A stretch of 64,000 nt of DNA. Origin: Eonycteris spelaea (taxonomy: Eukaryota; Chordata; Mammalia; Chiroptera; Pteropodidae). The stretch spans positions 434,001 to 498,000 of the forward strand of contig PUFA01000034.1 of NCBI GenBank assembly GCA_003508835.1, given 5' to 3'. Positions 26,040-36,638 of this stretch are shown here, one piece after another (positions within the stretch are counted from its first letter, which is position 1; each line of letters begins with the position of its first letter). The position numbers were made by a program, and so were the translations under genes. The notes under the pieces were generated by a model that worked only from the letters and a program-made list of their open reading frames with translations, made no database searches and had not been told where the DNA came from.

Positions 26040-26960
26040 ATTACCTATTGAGAAAATGATTAATAATAAAAAAAAAATTCACAGGCTCCCCGTAAGATTC
26101 AAGAAAACCCTCAATCAGTAGTTGTTGCTGAGATAATTGTTCTGGACCTATCAATAAAGCTAAGCTGCCCCTTCATTGACTGCAAACACCAATTTCTTTC
26201 AGCCAGGATTATGAGTTGGTGTTCACGGGCTCGCTACCGCCATTACGGTGATAAACAGTTTAAACCACAACAGGCTCTGACGTGTAGATCAATTCTGGGC
26301 CCATAAAGAATCTACACAAGAGGTTCCAGGACAGGGATTTACAGCCACCCGTTTTTATTCTCTCTTGCTGCAAAAATTACTTCTGTCAAACACTTAGGAG
26401 AGTGAGGAAAAATGTAAAAAAATTAATTTTTCATGTGCTACGGGAACGGCCTTTTTCAATGCAGAAGCCCAAGATGAATATGTTTCTGCATTTAAAAAAA
26501 TTACGCCGAGCAGCATGAGGTGCTGCTTTGACGAGGGGCCCAGTCCCGCGTGCTGCGAGCCAGCCGGCAGACAGCAATTTGAAACCCTGAACTGAGCTGT
26601 CTGGATTTTCTCCGAGGGCAGATGGGAGTCTCATGTTAGCAACGCCAAATTATATTAGACATTTAATTTGAAACCTCAGGTACTTCAATGTAAAACCTTA
26701 CCACAGTAATAGTCATAAAGTGGTGAGACACTCCGCTGCACAGAATGGATTCTTCCTTTCTTCCCCCCATAATTTAACCAGAACCTCCTGTTTTGTAGCT
26801 TTGCACACTACAAAGTGATCTATCTAATTAGGAGTTGCTCGCAGCTGCTCAAGAGACAGAAGCCCCCAGGGAGCGTGTGCATCTAGAAGGGGAGACTTTG
26901 AAAAGTTCTCTGGAGCCAAAGTCTTAATTTAGTGTGGACGAGGGGGCAGAGAAAAATGGA
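26040..26960. promoter_or_regulatory. Candidate conserved noncoding element
   Basis: About 900 bp of AT-rich, non-repetitive, low-CpG sequence directly beside the CpG-rich block at 25400-25860. Examples are gattaataataaaaaaaaaa, gagataattgttctggacct, ggtgataaacagtttaaacc and ctatctaattaggagttgct. No coding frame of note. Confidence 0.4.
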
Positions 26961-27479
26961 ATCCCGATGTTGTTATTATTACTGTGTTTTACAATAAGAA
27001 CATGGGACAATGGGAAGACGTATTCACTAACACACGGGCATTTGAATTCAAAAGCTGCTCAGCCTCTCCCATCCCTGCTGCTAGCACAGTGCAAGCTTTT
27101 TATGACTCGGAACAGCCAAACCGGAGGCTTAGGGGAAAAAGATAAAAATGCTTAAAAAAAAAAAAAAAGAGGGTGGGGTTTGTATCAACTGCACTTAAAA
27201 AGGAAAAGCATGGCAGAAACCTCTCAATCCTATTTGTTTCTTTTGTGATTATCTTCCAAGGGGAATGCTGATGAAGGGAATGTTGATGCGCGGTCTTGAA
27301 ATCCACTCCTGCATGTGTTTTCTTGAAGTCGCCTGTCAGAGCCCGTGCCCTGATGGTCATTAAAACCGGCTCTGCATCTGGCCAGCTGACGAGTCGCTGA
27401 GGGCAGGGATGCTCCCGGGAGGAGGCCAGGTCACGACCCTCGCCGCAGGCAGACAGGGCTTCACAACCCCGAATCACAG

Positions 27480-27605
27480 GGATCTTGGTCATATGCGGCT
27501 CTGATCCAGTAAGTCGTGGTTGGGGACCTGGGACTCTGCATTTCTAGCCAACTTCCAGGGGCTGTCGGTCACCACTTGGTCCGTGGACCACACTGAGAAG
27601 CATGG
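27480..27605 (+). mobile_element. Partial MER5A-like hAT element (3' part)
   Basis: Contains ctctgcatttctagccaact, ccaggggctgtcggtcacca and tggtccgtggaccacactga, which is the 3' half of a MER5A-type element. The 5' half is missing. It lies immediately before a second, fuller copy in the same orientation. Confidence 0.7.
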
Positions 27606-27610
27606 ATTTT

Positions 27611-27780
27611 GAGGGGTGGCTCTCAAGCATCTGCAGGTAGCATCATTCCACGGAGGGCTGGTTACCACACAGGCCTCTTTTTGGGATTCAGAGGATCTGG
27701 GATGGGGCCTGAGAATCTGCATTTCTAGCCAGGTCCCAGGGGATGCCACTGTTGCTGTATGAGAAGCATACTTGAGAAAA
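27611..27780 (+). mobile_element. MER5A-like hAT element
   Basis: Starts ggtggctctcaagcatctgc, continues through ggagggctggttaccacaca and gatggggcctgagaatctgc, and ends near gatgccactgttgctg. This is close to a complete MER5A-type element. It shares the string ctgcatttctagcca with the adjacent partial copy. Confidence 0.75.
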
Positions 27781-27784
27781 AGAG

Positions 27785-27960
27785 CTGATGCACAGCCGAG
27801 ACCTGGAATTTGACCACCCGAGTCTGCATCCCGACCCTTACCGGGATGTGACACGGAACGAGCGATATTGAATCCTGAGCCTACTCATCTGTCAAATGGG
27901 GCCAACGACGGTGTCCACTCCCGGAGCATCCAATGGCGTCATCCGCGGGACGTCCTCAAC
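27785..27960 (+). repeat. MIR SINE fragment
   Basis: The segment cctactcatctgtcaaatgg followed by ggccaacgacggtgtcc matches the centre of MIR; the preceding 90 bp is a weaker match. It lies directly after a MER5A-like element. Confidence 0.6.
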
Positions 27961-28169
27961 AAGTGTCGGCTCTCACTACCATCACCACGACTGTTGTCCT
28001 TTTCACCTGCATGCTGCGTCTAACATCCCCTCGCCCCGTACACAACACAGGCATGAAGACAGCACCCAGAAAACCCACAGGAACCATGCGTTATGACCCG
28101 CGTTCTGCTGGATTTCGGGGTCGTGCCATTTAAAACATCAGCGGTAAGTCTTCCAGCACGATGCTGCTG

Positions 28170-28430
28170 AATTCCGCAGCTCTGGCCTCTTCGCCCTCGG
28201 TCCTCCTCGTCTCTCGCCTTGCTGCGCTTCGACCAACGCCTTCGCTTTGTCCCACCTTCCCTGCCTCGTCTCCCAGCCTCTGTCCAAGTTGCCTCCATGC
28301 TAATAATAACTTCCTCCTCCTACGGCTTTGCACACAAACAAGTCCGTCCGGTCCTTTAAGCGTTGCTCAAGTTCGATACTCTTTGGGAAGTCTGCCTTGA
28401 TTCGCTCTATCAGTCCTTAAGCTACCCGCA
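28170..28430 (+). mobile_element. L2-like LINE fragment
   Basis: Pyrimidine-rich sequence with ctacggctttgcacaca, then gcgttgctcaagttcgatac and gggaagtctgccttgattcg, which follows the order of the L2 3' region. It is weak and divergent. Confidence 0.45.
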
Positions 28431-29079
28431 CGACTTCAGCCGGGCTTTCTCTTACGTTCTCCGTCCGTGCCCCACAGCGGGCTGGTTCCGGGGCGCAGAC
28501 TTGTGCTTCTCCTCTCCTGCATTCAGGGTTCAAAGCTCTGTGACGTCGGGGGGCCTAACTGGTCTTTAACGAACATGCTGTATGAAGGAGGAATGGACAG
28601 CCGAGTGCAGCACTATGAGAGAAATCCCGGCACATTTAAAAGTGGCATTTGCACAGCTGAGCTCAGGCTCTCACGGGACCCTGATAAATACGGGGTGCGG
28701 ACCTATGCAAACAACTTCTGCGGGAGGACACGTCTGACCAAACTGAGGCTCTGGGGGTGCGGCGACGCCCCCCGCAAACATGCACAAACGGACGCAAAGA
28801 GCAGGAAGCAGGGGCGAAGCCAGCTGGCGAGTCTTCGCTAGAGATGATCGCGCAGAGGGAAGTGTGTATCGCAGATTTTAGATCAACACGCTGATTCCAA
28901 TGCCTTTTCTATAAGAGTATTCTGAGCGCAGCGGGGGCAAAGACTGGGGTGATGGTCTCATCCGGGAATTTGTTCTTCTAACCCCACCCTCTTCCCACCT
29001 GTAACTCCCACAGCGCGTGGGGGACAGAACCTGAAGCTGCTCGTGGCAGGATGCGCTGGTGACTGACTCAGCACGTCTC

Positions 29080-29770
29080 CCTCAGGGGGCGGGGGGGACC
29101 TTCGGGGGGCCGTGGCCTGGCCGGGCGGGGCCGAGGGGAGGCCGGCGTGGGGCTCACTCGTGGGAGCACGCCTTCGCACACAGGCGGTGACAGAGCAGCC
29201 CGCTCGGCGAGGAACACGAATCCTCGCTGAAAACCCGAGCACTTCGCGGTGTCTGCTGACGTGCGGGCGAGAACGCGCGACCTGGCTGCCCCCACAGAGA
29301 GGGGCTGTGGCGACACCAGCAGGTGTTCAGTGCGGAGACCGAGCCAGGGGTTGGGAAACGCGCACCGGTGACACCGCGCGGGGGGAGGGGCACGCCCTCT
29401 CACCAGCGGGGCACACAGGCTCGCGGGGGGCAGTGGCCTCCTGGGCGACAGGCGGTGGCCTCTGCCTGGAGCGCGGACGAGCCGGGCGAGGGCTGCGAAC
29501 GCAGGGGCGGGCCGGGGGGCGGGGGGCTCTCAGGGAGCCCTCGCGGTGTCCGATGGAAGGCGACAGCCCCACGGAGTCCCCGGGAGGGCGCAGGCAGACC
29601 CCGGCCATGCCCGCGGTGCCTCGGGAACGCCAAGGCGTCCTCCACGCGTCTGCTCCGGCCGGCAGCGCGTCCGGGCCACGCGGCTCCGAGCCTCCTGGCA
29701 GCGGCTCTGCGGCCTCCGCATGTCCGGCTCCCCGGAGTGGGCACGGCTTTCTCTCAGGCCCCGCGTGAGG
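29080..29770. other. CpG-dense intronic stretch
   Basis: Rich in CpG and G runs, for example 29085-29150 and 29370-29540, with overlapping chance reading frames on both strands. No domain, splice-bounded exon or repeat was recognised. Confidence 0.5.
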
Positions 29771-30284
29771 CATCTGCCGGAGGAGCGCGGAGGAACCACG
29801 CACACAGGCGATGTTTACCCGAGCCAACGTCCTACGGCAGCAGCTGGTGGGTCTACGGGGAAGGTCTGATGCTGAATCTTTTAATTAGAACAAATTATGC
29901 TAAAATTACTCTAAAACCCTGTCTGATAGATGACATACAACAGTGGGAATTCCTTTAAACACCGGTGAACAGGCCATCGACAAAGTGCCACAGGCAAAGC
30001 ATTTGTGGTGAGCCCGGCTGGCCCGACGCTGCATAATTCATGTTTCCCACACACGCCACGTGGTCTGCTGTGGGCACATGTGTGTCCCAAGGAGCTGCCT
30101 CCCGTTATCAAAAAGACAGGGTGGGTGAGACCGCCCCAAATTTAGAGATGAACCAAGGATCTTAAAAAAAAGATGAGGAGACGAAGTACGGGTTTTCCTT
30201 TGCTGAAAACACCCACAAGCAACGTGAAGTGAGCAGGAACAGTGGGAGGGCTGGCCGTGTCAGGCAAGCGTGTGATCAGGTCTG

Positions 30285-30400
30285 ATGCCATCTGCCAGTG
30301 CTGCCGCCTCCCTGTCACGCGACCCCGAGTCAGCCACCTGTCCTGCCTGGGCCCCGCTTTTCACATCTGTCGGGGGGGGTGAACGCCTACCCCTCCCTGC
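30285..30400 (+). repeat. MIR-like SINE fragment
   Basis: The order ctgtcacgcgaccccgagtc, cctgcctgggccccgctttt, cacatctgtc resembles MIR. Divergent, with moderate support. It lies about 200 bp downstream of exon B in the transcript direction. Confidence 0.45.
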
Positions 30401-30594
30401 ACCAACAGGAACGAAGGCGCTGACGTGGGTGACGCGGCCACGGACAGAACACCCCACGGAGCGATGGCGGGCCGTGGGCCGCTGGCGTGGCTGCCCCGCG
30501 GGCCGCACGCAGAGCGCGGCGCGGAGAGCTCGGGCGTCACGTGCAGCCGAGCCTCTGAGGGGCCGTGGGGCCGTGGGGCCGCGCCCTCGCTTAC

Positions 30595-30756
30595 CGCTGC
30601 TGATGGCCGAGTTTGCAATGACCGTAGCCTCGGTCCACTGGTCGGCACTGGAGACGGAGCAGGAGCGCTGCTGCATGCCGTCCGCTCGGCCGTGGAGGGA
30701 GCCCAGGCTGACGCCGCTCGCCATCATCTGAGACCCGGACGCACTAGTGACATTTC
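30595..30756 (-). CDS. AGAP1: AGAP1 cassette exon B (isoform-specific PH-loop insert)
   Basis: The exon is 162 nt and is phase 1 at both ends, so including or skipping it keeps the frame. Joined to the last G of exon A it encodes GNVTSASGSQMMASGVSLGS at the start and SSADQWTEATVIANSAISS at the end. I recognise it as the insert that separates the long human AGAP1 isoform from the short one. The acceptor on the minus strand is tttgttcctag before GAAATG, with a pyrimidine-rich tract and a candidate branch site (cactgac) about 20 nt upstream. The donor is CAGCG/GTAAGC. The insert lies in the PH-domain loop and is rich in Ser, so it may carry phosphorylation sites; that is inference. From memory the human insert is 53 residues with a single Met after SGSQ. 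Here there are 54 residues and two ATG codons in a row. Confidence 0.93.
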
Positions 30757-32292
30757 CTAGGAACAAACAAGTCAGTGAACACCACCGCGGCGGACCCCGG
30801 GGGCCGGCGCGCGCTCGTCTGAGGGCCTCGGCGCCCGCACGGAGGAACGGAGGGGCCTCTGGCGTCAGGTCCGTGCGCAGAGCCGCCCACCTCTCCATGC
30901 AGCGGAGGCGGGGCCAGACCCGCGGCGGGACAGGCGCCAGGCGGGCCAGGCCGGGGCCGCACGGAAGCCGTGGACACGTCGCGGGAGCGGGCGTGGTCCC
31001 CCTTGCGAGTCCCTGTCCGGTGCCTGGAGGCTGTTTCTAGGGTGAAAGACTTTGTGACCGACTCCAATCACCGCGCCCAGACGTGACGCTGGAGGAAACG
31101 CTGACTCTGAAGCCAGGCCCGTTCGCCCTTACCCTTGAGAAGGCCAAGCAGAGGAACTCAAGCTGAGCGGGTCCGCGGCGCACGGACGGTGATGAAGAAC
31201 GATTCCGCTGCATAGTTAACAATTCGAACCAGTTGCTCCGCATTGAAATGAATGACTACCCGGTCACACCAAGTTTAGACTCAGAAGCATGATGAAGTGT
31301 CTCTCTCCAAAGCTCGGCCGGACAGCCGTGGCCGCCAGCGAACGGGTTTGTCAGAAACACACGCAAATCTCCAAACGTATTAGCCTTCCCTTTTTTCAAC
31401 TTTCCTCCAATTGTTTAGTTTAGAACCGATTAAGTTCTACATTGTTCTGGAAAGACATCCTTCTGAACGATCGGGTGTGGGCCCGGGCCTTCTCTTCAGC
31501 CTGGGCCTGATTCCACAGGCCCACCACTCAGATCCAAACTCAGGCCCAGGCTGCGCCCCACACCCCCTCCTGGGGCTCCCAGGCCCCTCCCCGATTTCAT
31601 CGCACGAGCCATAGCAGACAAGGCACCAGGACGCTGCTAACATTTTCGCGCGGGTGACAGGGAAGTGAGAGAAAGAGAACAGGGCAAAACGACGGGAAGA
31701 CGCGTGCAAGCTGTGGCCTCTCCTCAGCCAGCCTCCCAGGCCACGCTGCCCCCGGGACTCCTGGCCTCGGGAGGGACGTCGAGGAGACACGTCTGCCCTC
31801 CCTGCAGCGTGCATCAGCACTTCCGGCCGACGTCACCGAGGGTGGGAGCTGCCCACACAGCCCCATGTCATACCAGCGTTAGGCACCCAGGCCGAACGCC
31901 TCGAAAAAGAAAACGAAATTCACCGCTCACCTCCAGGTCGACGATGCCGACACGATACTCAGGCCCACAGTCCCTTATCCATCCTCTGGGGTGTGGCTCC
32001 CCAAAGAGGACCAGTCTCACAACCCGGTGGACGTCTTTTACAAGGTGGAGGGGCTACCTCAGCGCAACTATCCCTGACTGCTCGGAGCACAACTCCAGAC
32101 GCCAGCGTCCACACACACACAGGTGGCCCGGACAACCTGGCCCTGGGACAAGGAACACGTGAAGGTCAGATGGCAACACCAACAAAGGGCAGGCTAGTCT
32201 TAGGTAGACGGGTTCTCCCTCTCCAGGCCAAATATCCACGGCAGAAAAAGATTAGGCTCCTGCACGTGCACACTAAGGAAAACTGGCTCGGT

Positions 32293-32437
32293 GCTGGCCA
32301 CGGTGCTGACCACGGACTGTGGCTGGTCGCTGGCCAGGGTGCTGACCATGGGGGTGTGGCTGGTCGCTGGCCACGGTGCTGACCACGGACTGTGGCTGGT
32401 CGCTGGCCAGGGTGCTGACCACGGGCTGTGGCCGGTC
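32293..32437. repeat. Minisatellite, four 36-bp units with dimeric order
   Basis: Units start at 32293, 32329, 32366 and 32402, each beginning gctggcca. Units 1 and 3 have ggccacggtgctgacc, and units 2 and 4 have ggccagggtgctgacc, so the array is a 73-bp dimer repeated twice. Confidence 0.9.
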
Positions 32438-32980
32438 GCGGGTTTTCGACCTTCTAGCCGTCTGTCGCATGAAATTCTAAGCCCAAGTCCAGTACTTTAA
32501 CCTGCCGGTGGAGCGGCTCTGGCGTCTGACCCTGAGTGGTCCCGAAGGAAGTGAAGTGGGGTCTCTGGGGTGAAAACGCCGGTCAAGACCGTGTGCTCCT
32601 GGCGTCTGACTGCAGAATCCGTCCACGACCCAGAGCAGCCGTGGAATCCTTCAGACAGCTCAGAGCCCTCTGGCCTGTGAGGGGCCTCGCATCCCAACCA
32701 CGCTCAACTCCCAGGTGCTGGACCAGACGCAAAGGCGACTGAACTCTGGCCAGGTGTGCGTGTGCGTGTGGATATGGGCACAGTCACGGAAGCGTAACGT
32801 TAAAACTGGTCCACAGACGTGTGCTGGGGTCTGCACTGAGTTCTTAGACATGTTACTGCTTAGTGGATAATGGCTTCTTTTTAAAAAGCAGAATTTTGAG
32901 ATAGTTCATTTAAACATCTGTGGTTTTGGCATCGCTTGAAAAACGAGACTATCTGGCTGCCCTGGGCCTGTATTTGTGAC

Positions 32981-33229
32981 TACAGATGCTCCTTGAATTA
33001 CGATGCGGCTATGTCCCCCAAATTCATCATAAATGGAAAATATAACAAGTCAAAAATGCCTTTAGTACACCTAACCGACCGAATGTCACAGCTTCCTCTC
33101 GCCCACCTTGACCACTTGCAGTAGCCGATAGCTGGGCAAAAGCATCTCGCTCCAGCTGCCCAGCCTCACGAGAGAGCACCATACCACAGGTCACGAGCTC
33201 GAGAAAAGCTCACAGTTCAAAGTTCACGG
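32981..33229. mobile_element. Tc/mariner Tigger-type MITE (MER8/MER28-like)
   Basis: Begins tacagatgctccttgaatta and continues atgcggctatgtcccccaaa, cctttagtacacctaaccga and gatagctgggcaaaagcatc. This follows a nonautonomous Tigger-type consensus from one terminal repeat toward the other, though the exact family name is uncertain. It abuts the next element directly. Confidence 0.65.
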
Positions 33230-33549
33230 TATAGTTGACCCTTGAACGATGCGAGCACTGGGTAGCTGACCCCTACACAGTCGAAAATCTGTGGATAACT
33301 TTTGGCTCCCCTCAATCGTAACTCCTAACAGCCCACTGTCAACTGGAAGCCTTACCGATAACACACGCAGTCAATTAACATGTATTTTGTAAGTTCTCTG
33401 TGTCACATATGCATTCTTACAATAAAGAAAGCTAAAGAAACATTGTTAAGAAAATCATAAGGAAGAGAAAACCTATTTACTGCATTTATTAAAAAAAAAA
33501 TCTGTAAGAGTGGACCCACGCAGGTCAAACGAGGTCGTCTGACCCCTGG
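33230..33549. mobile_element. Tc/mariner Tigger-type MITE (MER2-like)
   Basis: About 320 bp, the full length of a MER2-type element. It begins tatagttgacccttgaacga and carries gtcgaaaatctgtggataac, ggaagccttaccgataacac, tcttacaataaagaaagcta and gaaaatcataaggaagagaa, then a short A run and the far terminal repeat (gtggacccacgcaggtcaaa). It has no coding capacity. Confidence 0.8.
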
Positions 33550-34531
33550 AATGACAGTTGCTACCAAGCGTGGACCACTCTGGACCATCTTAACATCGAA
33601 ACACTGTAAGGGAAACCATCGCAGGTCAGAGGCCGTCTGTCCAGCTCTGGATCTGGCCTCGGGGTTGCAGGTGCACAGCGAGGGCTGGAGCCCCCACGTG
33701 TCCGTCACCTGCCCGCCTGGGTCCCGACCTTTGGTTACCATTACGTTACAGAATCCCCAAAAGCATGAATAGAAGAATTCTCATTTCAGAAGTAAGATGT
33801 TCCTGATTTTTTTCCTCAGGAGAGTAAATCTTTCTTACAGACGCACTCATTTTATTTTAATTCCAGTTACAACTTTCCTGAGACTCAAATGATAAAGGAC
33901 CTACTGATTGTGACACGAAGATACGAAAGCGTTTTCTGTGATGGCATCAAACAAATCATGCAGGGGAAGAAACGCGTCTGCCGTAAAGACAGAGTTCGGA
34001 GACTCAAAACAGGTACCTGCCTTGAAAAGCAAAAGCACAGACCCGTGTTTTAACTTGGGGCAAACCAGCGGTCCACAGACTGGGCCATGACACCGTGGAG
34101 CGGCCTGCGGGCGCCGTGTGGCCCGTGAAGCGCGCCGCCCCACAGTGAGCCGTCCTGGACCAGTGGTCACACTTTGAGTCGTTTCTATCTATCTGAGAAT
34201 AAATCCATCAGTCACAGAAACCAACTACCCCCAAATGCTTCATGAATATTTGTAACAGCCACGCAGATCTAAAGTCTAGTCACAGTATTCGGTGTCACGG
34301 TTTCTGATACTTGTTCTTACACACCCCATCCCCAGCTAAGGCTAATGTGCGATTTCATTTCTGTTCCTGAATGCAAGTCACTAATTCACCGTCAAGGAAT
34401 ACCGTCCCTGATCCCGGTTTTCCATGTGGACTCATGCAGCAACATCCGCCCTCTGTGTGACCACATGGGAGTCCTCACTCTGGGCACATAAGGGGACGCT
34501 GAACTGAGAACCCCTTGATTCTTTCTCAGGG

Positions 34532-34757
34532 TACTCTAGGGCAGTGGTCCCCAACCTTTATGGCACCAGGGACCGGTGCTCCTATGAGGATCTGAGGCCT
34601 GAGGCGGAGCTGAGGTGGTGATGCTGGTGCCGGGGAGCGGCTGCAGGTACAGATGGACCTTCGCTTGCTCACTAGCTCGCCCGCTCCTGCTGTGCGGTCC
34701 AGTTCCTGATGGGCCACGAACTGGTACTGGCCCACGGCCCAGGGGTTCATCTTTCTG
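34532..34757. mobile_element. Internally deleted DNA transposon with terminal repeats
   Basis: One end reads gcagtggtccccaaccttta and tggcaccagggaccggt. The other contains gctgtgcggtccagttcctg, actggtactggcccacggcc and caggggttc. The interior keeps gaggcggagctgaggtggtg and gggagcggctgcaggtacag. This is a common mammalian nonautonomous element with most of its interior lost. I could not fix the family name. Confidence 0.65.
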
Positions 34758-35104
34758 AGGATTCTAGTTCACCATCATATTCTTACCTAAAGCTGAGGAT
34801 CTGGAGTTCACATCTGTGCGAGAAGCCCAGGACTCATCTGATTTCCTAAGCATTAGGGGTCTTCAGATCGAGACTGCGTGGTGGCTAGATGCTGCTCTAA
34901 ATGCCCACCCGGGCCTCACGCATGCTGAGCAGCCGCCCGGCTGGGCCTCCTCTCCCAGGGGTCACGTGGAAGGGCTGAGATCCGAAACCCAAATGGCCAC
35001 CAACAGTCACTAAAGAAACCAAGCTCGGGCTTTGTTATTGATGCGTTAAACGAAACCCTCGCACCTGTACCGGACTCGTTAGAGTGTGTGTGACAGAGCC
35101 CGGA

Positions 35105-35140
35105 GCTCTCGCCACCCAGCCAGCTCTCGCCACCCAGCCA
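35105..35140. repeat. Perfect 18-bp tandem duplication
   Basis: The unit gctctcgccacccagcca occurs twice in a row without change. Confidence 0.9.
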
Positions 35141-35410
35141 TTAGAAGCACAAGCACAAGCCGGCCACAGGGCTGGAGCCCAGACCAGACCCCCAGCGGGC
35201 GGCCAGGTCGATGGAGCTTCGTGCAGGTGCACGTGGTCAGAGGGATGCCCTGTGGTGCTCAGGAGAGGGACCCTCCCCAAACACCTCCACCTGAACACTT
35301 CCACCTGAACCCCTGTGCTACGGGACTTCATTGGCATGGCTGAGAACAAGATGTGAGGCTGGGGTCTGCTGGGGGCAGGGGGAGGGGGCAGCCAGCGCAC
35401 AACTGGAAAT

Positions 35411-35624
35411 CTCCTTCCTTCCCTCCCTCCTTCCTTCTTTCTTCCCTTTTTCTTTCCTTCCTTCCTCCTTCCCTCTTCCTCCTTCCTTCCTCCTTTCCTT
35501 TCTTCCTTCTCTCCTTCCTTCCTTCTCTCCTTCCTTCCTCTCCTTCCTTCTTCCTTCCTTCCTTCCTTCCTTCCTTCCTTCCTTCCTTCCTTCCTTCCTT
35601 CCTTCTTTCCTTCCTTCCTTCTTT
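35411..35624. repeat. Long polypyrimidine microsatellite (TTCC-type)
   Basis: About 210 bp consist almost only of C and T on the plus strand, ending in a pure ttcc run. On the AGAP1 transcript strand it is polypurine. Such mirror-type tracts can form triplex DNA and vary greatly in length. Confidence 0.95.
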
Positions 35625-36510
35625 GCTAGAATGTGTCTTTCCCTTGAGGAAGAGATTCTAAAGCCAGGCTGGAGCACCCTCTCTCCCGGAGCGGAGGAGG
35701 CAGGTGTAACGACTGGTTCCCAGTCACTGGCTCTAAGCCAGGGTCAACAGACGGGGCCTTTAGAGGAAGGAGAGGGTGCCAGGGGGCGGCCTCCTTGCGG
35801 GTGGGGGTTCCTTTCCTTCCTCCCCGGTACCCTCCTCATCCCCACCTTTCACTCCCCCTGCCCTTCCAGGGCGCCCTGCCTGCGGCAGGCAGACAGCGCC
35901 CCGGGCCTCGCGTTCCGTCACGTCTTCCGACGATCTTTCCAGGGACACACGTGGGTGACAGATGCGAGGTCTTGTCTGGGACAGTCACGTTGCCTCCCAG
36001 GGCAAAGGCTGGGCAGGCGAGTCCTGGGTTCGCTTCTTGATCTCAGGTTCCTCTCCCGTAACATGACCACTGTGTGCGCCGGTGTCGCCCGGGCCGCAGG
36101 GGAACCGTGCGTGACAATGCTGACGCTCTGGCCACTGCTACTGTGTGGGTAGCAAACTGTCACGTGTCCCGGCCCAGGAGTCTCAGTGTCGGGGAGAGGG
36201 CAGGCTCACGCACCTTGCAAGGAGGGTAAACCCGACCGTGCACAGTGCCCGCCCTGCCTCTAACGCTGACCCCCTTTCCCCAGATTCCCCGTCTCCCTGC
36301 CCGGGGAAGGAGATGCAGGCCCTGCCCTTCGGCAGGGAGTGTCAGGCAAGTCTGTGTGTGGCCAGGCAGGGGCACGAGAGCCACAGGGGTGTGACGAGCA
36401 GGCAGAGCACAGCGGCTCACGCAGGCTTCACGGACGCTGGCGACTTTTTCCGACTTTGCAACTGACCTGTCTCTGTGATGAAGGGAACAGAAGAGGGGCC
36501 ACTGCCGCGC

Positions 36511-36638
36511 CCCCGGCCAGCCCACACAGCTCCCCCGGCGCCCCGGCCAGCCCACACGGCTCCCCCGGCGCCCCCGGCCAGCCCGCACGGCTCCCCCGCC
36601 CCCGGCCAGCCCGCACGGCTCCCCCGGCCCCCGGCCAG
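36511..36638. repeat. GC-rich minisatellite, about 30-bp unit
   Basis: About four copies of a unit starting ccccggccagcc and containing cacggctcccccgg, from 36511. On the transcript strand the copies are G-rich and could form quadruplex structures. Confidence 0.88.

Noticed and set aside
32293..32437. CRISPR-like array
   Set aside because: The units are directly adjacent without unique spacers, and the genome is mammalian. It is a minisatellite.
35331..36152. Open frame of 273 codons on the plus strand
   Set aside because: Much of it is translation of the TTCC microsatellite, giving Leu/Pro/Ser/Phe repeats. Not a gene.
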